Shown: positions 57,532-64,000 of the stretch, piece after piece | Position numbering within the stretch: position 1 is the first letter of the stretch | Layout of the letters: each line of letters begins with the position of its first letter | NCBI GenBank assembly: GCA_022616415.1 | Contig: JAKEEU010000131.1 | Coordinates: 62,001 to 126,000 of the forward strand | Direction of reading: 5' to 3' | DNA: 64,000 nucleotides | DNA from: Candidatus Zhuqueibacterota bacterium | Lineage (GTDB): Bacteria; Zhuqueibacterota; Zhuqueibacteria; Zhuqueibacterales; Zhuqueibacteraceae | Position numbers and translations under genes: made by a program | Notes under the pieces: generated by a model | The model's input: only the letters and a program-made list of their open reading frames with translations | Database searches by the model: none | Told to the model about the DNA's origin: nothing

Positions 57532-59667
57532 TTACGGCAACACCACCACCTTTCTCACCGCCGTCCATTTCGAGGCGCCGCTGCTAACTTGCAACCGATA
57601 AAAATAAATCCCGCCTGCCACCAACTTGCCACTGGTGTCGCGGCCATTCCAGGTGACGCGATGCTCTCCCGCTAGAAATTTGTTGTCAACCAGCATCGCC
57701 ACGCGTTCGCCAAGAAGATTGAAGATTTCCAAGCGCACTTCCGCAGCGCTCGGTAGCGCAAAACGGATCTCCGTTTCTCCATCGGCAAAAAACGGATTCG
57801 GATGATTCTGCGACAATTGAAATTGTCGGGGCACCTCACTATTATCGTCGCTGACCCCGGTGCGGGGCGAAATATCCGCCATCCGTCTGGGCAGCAACTG
57901 ATAGCCATCCGTAAACGGCGCCGTAGAATCGAATTGATTGACGATGCCAATGATGTCGATTTTGCCAGTTGGCGTCGCCTGCCCGTCGATGTCGGTATCG
58001 CTGTCGATGCGCAGGTTGCACGGCCCGCTGCCGTCGTCGATGACGAGATTGCCGCTCGCTCCGGCGGGCGGAAAATTCCCCGAAACGATATTGGCGCCTA
58101 GAATTTTCACCAACAAACCTTCCAAACTCTCACCGTTGGCCGCAAGCTGACCGGTCGTTACTAATTGTGGGGTGATGGCCGGTTTCACGCTAATTCGCCG
58201 CACCGCATAAGGGATGATTTCAAGAGAACCATTAAATTGGGTGACGCCGCCGATGACTTCCATCTCAAAAGCGTTGGGCGGACCGATGAATGCCGCCACT
58301 GCTTTGGAAAAATCACCGCCGAAGATTGCCACGCCGCCGGTCGAATCTTGCAAGTAGCCGGGGCCTTCTTCACCAAAATGCGTGCCGGCGGTGGCAACGC
58401 CGCGCAATTTCACATTCGCCCAACCGAAACTCTGCGGCACGCCGTCACTAAAATTTTGCCGCAAGTTGCGAATCGTCATCGATCCCGGTTCCGCCGGGCT
58501 TGCTCCCGGACTATTCACCCAAATCGGACTCGTCCACAATAGATCCCCGTCTTCCTGCACGAGTTTGGCAAAATAATAATGGCTACCGGTGGAATTGGTG
58601 TCTTCCACAGTCCAATCGAAAGCCGGTGCGCCCAAATTTTTCCAGGCCAAAAGAAAGCCATTGCGGTAAATCTGCGCCTGCCGAAAGCGCGTGCTGGTTG
58701 CCGGCGAAGCATGCGCCGAGAGACGCAACGTCACACGGTCATTGGCATCGTCAAAAACTTCTCCCATCCAACGGCCGTCGGCGGTGAACTCGTCAAGATA
58801 AATTCGGTCGTTCGCCGGGTTGGTCTCAAACGCGTAAGTCCGGTGGGCGCGAATCGCCGCGAAAATTTTTGGCTTGGTCAGCGAGTCGGCCAGCACGCCG
58901 GTGAGGTAAATGTCGCCGTCCGTTGATCTGAGATCGCCGTAATTCGGGCCGTGGTTGTCTTGGTCGCCGAGGGCGCCCACGTGCCAGCCTTTTTGCAAAG
59001 CCGAAAGATAATAACGCTCGTAATTCGTCGAGCGCGTGCCGTTGATTACTTCCAGGCTCGTCATGAACGGATCCGCCGCGGAATCGTAATTGAAATTGAG
59101 AAAATTGGAGTTGCCGTTTTCTATCGAGGGGTGATTGAATTGCCCGGAGACGCGGTTGTTGATGATGAATTGGTACGCCATGTTGAGATTGTAGCGAATC
59201 TCGTCGTTGTCGAGTCCGTTGCCGGCAATCGTGGGCGCTTCAAAAATATTAATATGGCCATAGCCGGTGCCGCCAAGGCTACCGAGCTCTTGTCCGACGA
59301 TGGCGACGAATTGGCTGTCGGGATCATCATAAGCAACCGCGGCAGCACGAATTTTTTCGTAGTTGACTTGCGGCAGGCCGTTGGTGTGATCGCTGATGGC
59401 GAGAAAATCGATTTTAGCGACGTGTTTAGCGTAAGCATAAGCTTGAGCGGGCATCTTCGATCCCGCTCTGGCATCCCAGGAAAGAGACGAGTGCGAGTGC
59501 ATGTCGCCAAAATAAACCTGATACGTTTGCGCCGTCACCAAGCCCGGCAACGGCATCAAAATCAAAACCAGGATAAAGAGGTTGGCTTTGAGATTCTTGG
59601 GCTGGGCAGGCAGCAGCGAAGGTAAAAGGAAAAGAAAGAATGGCAACCGCAAAAATCGAGGTGACAT
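57532..59667 (-). CDS. Secreted PHP-domain (CehA-type) protein with FlgD-type sorting domain
   Basis: A 711-residue protein from the ATG at 59667. A bipartite hydrophobic N-terminus is followed by a PHP metallohydrolase domain (about 40-310): FGDMHSHSSLSWD, LAISDHTNG, VGQELGS, FNHPSIENG and GDQDNHGPN supply the metal ligands. A beta domain and an OB-fold-like region (about 420-600, with SLEGLLVKI and NLVIDDGSG) follow. The last 80 residues are a sorting domain (NHPNPFFADGETEIRF ... GGIYFYRLQ ... VRKVVVLP). A phosphoesterase or amidase role is likely; the substrate is unknown. It converges with the MNT remnant. Confidence 0.88.
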   Translation of the reverse strand: MSPRFLRLPFFLFLLPSLLPAQPKNLKANLFILVLILMPLPGLVTAQTYQVYFGDMHSHSSLSWDARAGSKMPAQAYAYAKHVAKIDFLAISDHTNGLPQVNYEKIRAAAVAYDDPDSQFVAIVGQELGSLGGTGYGHINIFEAPTIAGNGLDNDEIRYNLNMAYQFIINNRVSGQFNHPSIENGNSNFLNFNYDSAADPFMTSLEVINGTRSTNYERYYLSALQKGWHVGALGDQDNHGPNYGDLRSTDGDIYLTGVLADSLTKPKIFAAIRAHRTYAFETNPANDRIYLDEFTADGRWMGEVFDDANDRVTLRLSAHASPATSTRFRQAQIYRNGFLLAWKNLGAPAFDWTVEDTNSTGSHYYFAKLVQEDGDLLWTSPIWVNSPGASPAEPGSMTIRNLRQNFSDGVPQSFGWANVKLRGVATAGTHFGEEGPGYLQDSTGGVAIFGGDFSKAVAAFIGPPNAFEMEVIGGVTQFNGSLEIIPYAVRRISVKPAITPQLVTTGQLAANGESLEGLLVKILGANIVSGNFPPAGASGNLVIDDGSGPCNLRIDSDTDIDGQATPTGKIDIIGIVNQFDSTAPFTDGYQLLPRRMADISPRTGVSDDNSEVPRQFQLSQNHPNPFFADGETEIRFALPSAAEVRLEIFNLLGERVAMLVDNKFLAGEHRVTWNGRDTSGKLVAGGIYFYRLQVSSGASKWTAVRKVVVLP

Positions 59668-59923
59668 GAGTCGTGACTCCTGTAAAAATATTGAATGGCC
59701 TGGCCACAACGCGGACCAAACAAGGGTGCTTTAACCGCGAATATGCGCAAATTTACGCGAAAGCTTTTGATGTAAATCGTGTTTTCTTTCATAAGCAAAA
59801 CCGGTTATTCAACTTTGCCGCTGCATCATATCGGTCGAAAGGCGATTTGCAGCTTCCGCCCGCAATCAACGGGGAAGCGCCGGCGTGCGGAAGCTCGGGG
59901 AGGGATTTCGTCAGCTTTTAAAT
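59668..59923. other. Intergenic region upstream of the PHP gene
   Basis: No gene, repeat or clear promoter was recognised in this stretch. Confidence 0.35.
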
Positions 59924-60085
59924 TTAGCTCTTTCCTTTTTCCTTTTTGCTTTTGCGCTTCAAATCCTGGCGATGCGCGCGTTCGTAGGTTTGGATGTCCA
60001 CGAAACGGCCTTTGGCGTCGCGGACTGCGTAGAGCTTCTTTCCCGATACGCTACGGTGGGTGGTGCGTCTGCGTTTTGCTGCCAT
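59924..60085 (-). CDS. Small basic protein of 53 residues
   Basis: The minus-strand ATG at 60085, with AAAGGAG upstream, opens a 53-residue protein: basic N-terminus AAKRRRTTHRSVSG, core KKLYAVRDAKGRFVDIQTYERAHRQDLKRK and a Lys-rich tail. The core K-x-Y-A-V-R-D-x-K-G-R-F-x-D-I-Q-T-Y-x-R-A-H is one I recall from small conserved proteins of many bacteria and archaea; the function is unknown. The high charge suggests nucleic-acid or ribosome binding. Confidence 0.75.
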   Translation of the reverse strand: MAAKRRRTTHRSVSGKKLYAVRDAKGRFVDIQTYERAHRQDLKRKSKKEKGKS

Positions 60086-60153
60086 GATCTTCTCCTTTCC
60101 GAGTTGGTTATGATGAGAGTTGCGGTATAACCGGCAAAGTTACCTGTAACATT

Positions 60154-60411
60154 TTATTCGTTGCGACTAAGCCGACCAGCCGCGACGCTTTTCTTTTCTC
60201 TTCGCAGTTCGTAACAGGCCATAGTTTTTTGCTTAATCGAATTTCTTCCCGCACTAAAGAGCAAATTCTTTTCAAATTCAGGCAGGGGCATTCCTTGCCG
60301 GCGCAGGCGCTCGATCTCCCCGAGCACGAAATTGTCGGTCATGCCGGCAATAAAGTCGGCGATCAGGCGGAGCTCCGTTTTGACGCAAATAGCGAACTGC
60401 GTATCTATTTT
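60154..60411 (-). pseudogene. C-terminal fragment of a dGTPase-like HD protein
   Basis: After an in-frame stop at 60412 the minus strand reads TELRLIADFIAGMTDNFVLGEIERL to a stop at 60154. The DFIAGMTD motif is that of the C-terminal part of bacterial dNTP triphosphohydrolases. The HD metal site and everything before it are missing. A start at the internal ATG (62 residues) would give no active enzyme. It is probably a relic. Confidence 0.45.
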
Positions 60412-60520
60412 TTATTCGGTTTGCTCATAATCAATTCAAAACTCGTTTGATCGTCATATCCCGTTTACCGATTCCATGTGCTTCGTATCAGTGCGTGTAA
60501 AAACTTTGCTCCCATGCCAG

Positions 60521-61120
60521 TTACTCTGTGGAATCTTCAGAAATGCTCGCTTCAGAAAAAACTTCCGCCTCGAAGACAAAAATTTCAGTATTCGGATCTT
60601 TCCATCCCTCGGCAGGCAAGCCCGCCTTTTGGCAAACGTGTTCTAAAAAAGTCTCCACTCCAGCAGGCGAGGGTTCCCAGTTATAATGCAGCGCAACCTG
60701 CGGCAGCAGCAAGCCTTGATGATGGCCGAGGCGCACCATCACGCCGTGCTTGCCCGGCACAATCTCAGCCGGCGAAGCGATTTTACGCAGCGGCGACAAA
60801 ACCGAAATCTCGATCTCAACCTGTGACAGTTCCTCGGCGCTCACCGGCTCGAAGCGTGGATCGCGCGACGCCGCCGAAATCGCCGTCTCCTGCAAGGCTT
60901 GCAAAAGCGCGTGCGACCCTTCGACGTAGCCGATGCAGCCGCGCAGCCGCTCACCAATGTGCAAACTGACAAAGACACCGGCATGGAAATCGCTCAAAAT
61001 TGGCGCCTCCGCCAGTGGCAGCGGCAGCTCGGCCAAATATGCCGCAATCGAATTACGCGCCAACAGCAAAAGGTCGCGCTTTTGCGCCTCGGAAAGCACA
61101 AAGCTTTTTTCTTCGGAAGA
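60521..61120 (-). CDS. amrA: AMMECR1-family protein (AmmeMemoRadiSam system protein A)
   Basis: A 199-residue protein from the ATG at 61120. Family motifs are FVSLHIGERLRGCIGYVEGS, ISAASRDPRFEPVSAEEL and the strand VEIEISVLSP, then GVMVRLGHHQGLLLPQVA. The LRGCIGY motif is the hallmark of AMMECR1. It is encoded next to a MEMO protein, as in the AmmeMemoRadiSam system, whose chemistry is undefined. No radical SAM gene is in this window. Confidence 0.93.
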   Translation of the reverse strand, partial: SSEEKSFVLSEAQKRDLLLLARNSIAAYLAELPLPLAEAPILSDFHAGVFVSLHIGERLRGCIGYVEGSHALLQALQETAISAASRDPRFEPVSAEELSQVEIEISVLSPLRKIASPAEIVPGKHGVMVRLGHHQGLLLPQVALHYNWEPSPAGVETFLEHVCQKAGLPAEGWKDPNTEIFVFEAEVFSEASISEDSTE

Positions 61121-61135
61121 CATCACTGTTTTCTC

Positions 61136-61198
61136 CCCCACGGATTGAAGAACCCCGCAGATGAAAACTTAATCAGCGGGAATCTTCAATCTGTGGGG
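61136..61198. repeat. Long inverted repeat between MEMO and AMMECR1 genes
   Basis: CCCCACGGATTGAAGAACCCCGC pairs imperfectly with GCGGGAATCTTCAATCTGTGGGG, followed on the plus strand by TTTTTTT. It may be a hairpin that separates the two transcripts, or a palindromic repeat. Confidence 0.55.
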
Positions 61199-61258
61199 AA
61201 ACTTTTTTTGTGTATGAAAAATTTTGCCGTTCAAAATCTCAACGCCATATTATCGGAG

Positions 61259-62146
61259 TTATTTGCCGGAAGACGTTCCGAGCGTAGCGGCAACATAGCC
61301 GACGACAGCGCTGCGATCGCCGCTGATGTCGCCGGAATTTTGATAACGCAAAATATCGACTGTATCGGCGCCGATCGTCCTGGCCGCAATCATCGCCGCC
61401 ACCACCGGTCCTCCGCCGCACGCCTGGCAGACTTCTTCTTCCAGCGCGCCGTGCAAAGCCTCGGGATCGAAGGCGCGGAGATGCTCGATGAAACGCGCGT
61501 CAATTTCGACCGCGTCGTCGTAGGAATGATAATGTGAGAGATCCGAGCTGGCCAAAATCAAGAGAGGCGCCTCGCGGGCCAGCGCCGCCAAATGCTCTCC
61601 CAGCAGCTTGCACAACTCCCAATCCTGCTGCCCCATCACGACCGGCACGAGGCGAAACTGCGGCCAGATCACTTGCAGAAACGGCAGTTCCACTTCCAAC
61701 GCATGCTCGCGCAAGTGCCCGCGCCAATCCGCCATGATATACTCATCGGCAGCCACCAAGGCTTCGGCAAGTTCTTGAGCCACCGGCACCTCGCCGAGCG
61801 GCGTGCGATAAGCCTGGCCGGTGAAAACGGAAATATACGGGAAGGCTTCGCGATGGCTCGGCGCGATAACGATGACGATGGGAGAAAATTGATCCGTTAT
61901 TGGCGGTGGGACTGCGCCTGTGGGGTAACGAGCCTGCAGCGTCTTGAAAGTATACGCTGCTACCGGGCCGGAATACATGTATCCGGCGTGCGGGGCAATG
62001 GCGGCAACTATGGATTTGTTGGAATATTGTGGCGTCGCAGCTTCCAAGAGCGTCGTGACGTTGCGGCGCAACTCGCCGGCGTCTTCGGGGTAAAACATTC
62101 CCGCCACTGCCGGCGCGCGAATATCTCCCGAGTGGATCGCACGCAT
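61259..62146 (-). CDS. amrB: MEMO-family protein (AmmeMemoRadiSam system protein B)
   Basis: A 295-residue protein. Motifs are AVAGMFYPEDAGELRR, AIAPHAGYMYSGPVAAYT, VIAPSHREAF, EHALEVELPFLQ, ILASSDLSHYHSYDDA and, at the C-terminal side, CGGGPVVAAMIAA. These correspond to the histidine/aspartate metal site of MEMO, related to class III extradiol dioxygenases. It lies 139 bases upstream of the AMMECR1 gene on the same strand. Confidence 0.93.
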   Translation of the reverse strand: MRAIHSGDIRAPAVAGMFYPEDAGELRRNVTTLLEAATPQYSNKSIVAAIAPHAGYMYSGPVAAYTFKTLQARYPTGAVPPPITDQFSPIVIVIAPSHREAFPYISVFTGQAYRTPLGEVPVAQELAEALVAADEYIMADWRGHLREHALEVELPFLQVIWPQFRLVPVVMGQQDWELCKLLGEHLAALAREAPLLILASSDLSHYHSYDDAVEIDARFIEHLRAFDPEALHGALEEEVCQACGGGPVVAAMIAARTIGADTVDILRYQNSGDISGDRSAVVGYVAATLGTSSGK

Positions 62147-62305
62147 GGGTTACTCACCTTACGTATTGAACAATTTCCAAGTAGGGTTTGTCGAGCGTGT
62201 AGGCCATGGTTTCACCGTAACAACAAAAGACATCAACTCTCGCTGTAGGATAATGAAATTTTATTTCAATGTCAACCAGAATTTTCTCGCGATTTCGATC
62301 CCTGC

Positions 62306-63097
62306 TTATGCAAGAGAAACGAGAAAATTTTGCAAGATCGCGTTTACCTCGGAGGCATTTTCCAAGCTCGCCAGGTGCCCGGCCTTCGATATCAAGCGCA
62401 ATTGCGCGTTGGGAATCGCCCGTGCCATCGCTTCTGCTTCCTGGGTGGGAATGATGAGATCGCCCGTGCCGGCAATCACCAAAGTCGGCGCCGCAATCTT
62501 GGGCAGCAAATCCACCGAGCTTGGCCGCGCGGCCATTCCGCGCAGCGCGCCGGCCATGCCGTAGATCGAAGTCGCCAGCATGATTTGCCGCACTTGAGCG
62601 ACGAGATCGGGTCGGGAAGAAGTGGTGGCGGCAGCCAACATTTTCGGCAACATTTGCTCAGCCACGGCGGCAGCGCCCTCACGCTCGGCGCGTTGCGCGA
62701 GATTTTCGCGGCTGGCCTTGCCTTCCTCCGAATCAGCTCCCGCACGCGTGCAAAAGAGCACGAGGCCGCGCACTTTCTGCGTGTAACGGCGATAGAAGTC
62801 GAAACTGATGTAACCGCCCATCGAATGGCCGACCAAAACGACCGGGCCACATTGGCGCGCTTCGAGCAGCGCCTCGAGATCGTTGGCAAAAATATTCATG
62901 TCATAAACGCCATCCGGAGCTTCACTCTCGCCATGGCCGCGCAAATCCGGCGCAATGACGCGAAAATATTTTGACAGCGCTTCAATTTGCGGCTGCCAAA
63001 TGGCGCGGCTCAACGGAAACCCATGGACTAATAAAATGGGCTGTCCCTGCCCTTCGTCGACGAAAGAGAGACGGGTATCGTTAATATTGGCAATCAT
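62306..63097 (-). CDS. Alpha/beta hydrolase
   Basis: A 263-residue protein. The oxyanion motif is LLVHGFPLSRAIW, the nucleophile in VGHSMGGYISF, the acid in AGTGDLIIP and the His in KAGHLASLE. The order and length fit the 3-oxoadipate enol-lactonase and related soluble esterases. No signal peptide. The substrate is unknown. Confidence 0.9.
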   Translation of the reverse strand: MIANINDTRLSFVDEGQGQPILLVHGFPLSRAIWQPQIEALSKYFRVIAPDLRGHGESEAPDGVYDMNIFANDLEALLEARQCGPVVLVGHSMGGYISFDFYRRYTQKVRGLVLFCTRAGADSEEGKASRENLAQRAEREGAAAVAEQMLPKMLAAATTSSRPDLVAQVRQIMLATSIYGMAGALRGMAARPSSVDLLPKIAAPTLVIAGTGDLIIPTQEAEAMARAIPNAQLRLISKAGHLASLENASEVNAILQNFLVSLA

Positions 63098-63168
63098 TTT
63101 TCCTCTATTTTTCTTACGGCGTTTTTCGTGTGTTTCGCGGGCACAAGCTCTAATTTGACTATGTAGGT

Positions 63169-63813
63169 TTAAAAAAGCAGTTGCAATTGCATCTCGTGAT
63201 CATTCTGCTCCAAGCTTCGTCGCGCCAGTTGATGAATCTGCTCTTCCAGCCAGGCAATATACAGCCGATGCGTGGCGCGTTTTTCGATGGCAGCGATGCA
63301 CAGCGCGCGCACGGCTTTGGCGTAGTGCAGCCAGTGCTCCCGCACGGCCGGCGGCAGCTTGAGATAGGTCGGCGCGTCGTCACAGAACAGCTCGCTGCGC
63401 GCCAAAGTCCAAATATCACACGGCTTTTCGCCGCTGGGAATGCGCCCAGTAAAAATCTCGCGATCGTACTGGCAATGCGACAAGCCTTGCACCAAATGCG
63501 TCAGCTCGTGGCCGATTGTGTTGTACGACAGTTTCCGCACCTTCAGGCGAATCGTCAATTCCGCTTCCGCATGGCGAGGCACGAGCGCGCTGCCGAGGTG
63601 CGCGCGCGTATAACCGACGGTCAGGGTTTTGCCGTGCAATTCCGGAAAAAGCCGCAGAGCCGTTTGCAACATAAAGCGCGCCCGTCGCGTCAGGCGCTTT
63701 TTCATCAATGGAGTGAAACGAAGGGGCATTCGCCGGTATTTTTTTGCTTGACGTTTACTGAAACGCTTTTTATCTTGCAAATCTCGACTAAAATCAATCG
63801 GACTCTTACTCAC
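63169..63813 (-). CDS. SprT-like zinc metalloprotein
   Basis: A 214-residue protein. HELTH in YNTIGHELTHLVQG is an HExxH zinc motif. The domain is preceded by strands (LTVGYTRAHLGSALV, AELTIRLKVRK) and followed by helices with SELFCDDAPTYL. This layout recalls SprT-like proteins. The N-terminus is highly basic (KKRFSKRQAKKYRR), which suits DNA or RNA contact. It is divergent from the partial gene at 63827. Confidence 0.75.
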   Translation of the reverse strand: MSKSPIDFSRDLQDKKRFSKRQAKKYRRMPLRFTPLMKKRLTRRARFMLQTALRLFPELHGKTLTVGYTRAHLGSALVPRHAEAELTIRLKVRKLSYNTIGHELTHLVQGLSHCQYDREIFTGRIPSGEKPCDIWTLARSELFCDDAPTYLKLPPAVREHWLHYAKAVRALCIAAIEKRATHRLYIAWLEEQIHQLARRSLEQNDHEMQLQLLF

Positions 63814-63826
63814 ACAGGTTAAATCA

Positions 63827-64000
63827 TGCCACGTTATAAAATCATCGGCCTCGAGCCAGCCGTCGAAGAACCGTTGCTCATCAGCGCCACCCTGCGCAAC
63901 CAGCTCAACTATTTTGTCACCAACAAATCGCCGGAAGACGAAGCGCGTCTGGCGCCGAATGAATTCAAAATCGATCTGCTCGACGTCGCGCGTTGGGCCG
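63827..64000 (+). CDS. Partial gene at window end
   Basis: An ATG at 63827 opens a frame of 58 codons that runs out of the window (PRYKIIGLEPAVEEPLLISATLRNQL ... LLDVARWA). The frame has normal codon use and no stop. The ribosome-binding site is weak (CACAGGT). The family is not recognised from this part. Confidence 0.6.

Overview
The window looks like chromosomal DNA of an uncultured Gram-negative bacterium of the FCB superphylum (candidate phylum KSB1, Calditrichota or a relative; this is inference). The reasons are secreted proteins that end in FlgD-like C-terminal sorting domains (type IX secretion style), several PorV/FadL-like outer-membrane proteins, many lipoproteins with lipobox signals, and TolB/PD40 beta-propeller fusions. 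No rRNA, tRNA or CRISPR array was recognised.

Layout. 1-5.8 kb: partial outer-membrane protein, then a CHAT protease-like/TPR membrane protein with a small partner gene. 5.9-15.6 kb: exported propeller-amidohydrolase, then an accessory zone (Rpn-type nuclease, DUF433 antitoxin with toxin remnant, YfiM-like protein, nuclease/DUF2283 toxin-antitoxin pair) in which pieces of the two flanking secreted-protein genes are duplicated, then a BNR-repeat secreted protein. 15.7-21.3 kb: three evenly spaced palindromes, a Ser/Thr kinase-propeller protein, a PIN toxin broken by a 100-bp miniature element, and a sigma-54 activator. 21.7-30.9 kb, plus strand: GH13 amylase-like enzyme, then a GMC oxidoreductase fused to a duplicated membrane domain, followed by six small membrane or hydrolase genes. 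31-37.2 kb: YdjY-like protein, DUF6624 lipoprotein, second Rpn-type protein, AAA ATPase, exported M18 aminopeptidase, PIN toxin-antitoxin pair. 37.3-44.5 kb, minus strand: probable secretion operon (HAD phosphatase, lipoprotein, two paralogous propeller proteins with sorting domains, two PorV-like proteins). 44.8-48.5 kb: asparaginase, pdxJ, divergent polysaccharide deacetylase, lipoprotein. 48.8-50.5 kb: tandem zinc-ribbon/Nudix protein and an esterase. 50.7-54.3 kb: phenylacetyl-CoA epoxidase genes (paaA, paaD split in two, paaB, paaC) with a HEPN gene pair inside. 54.6-64 kb: FadL-like protein, membrane protein, frameshifted MNT nucleotidyltransferase, PHP-domain secreted protein, AMMECR1 and MEMO proteins, alpha/beta hydrolase, SprT-like metalloprotein.

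The most unusual signal is repeat structure. At least eight loci carry arrays with an exact 7-nt period, each with its own heptamer, often in two halves of opposite orientation. They fill intergenic gaps exactly, sit inside the kinase domain and encode part of a signal peptide. Four loci show an analogous 8-nt period. Palindromic miniature elements are also scattered, one of which visibly interrupts a gene with a 6-bp target duplication. The window also holds many toxin-antitoxin modules, several of them decayed.
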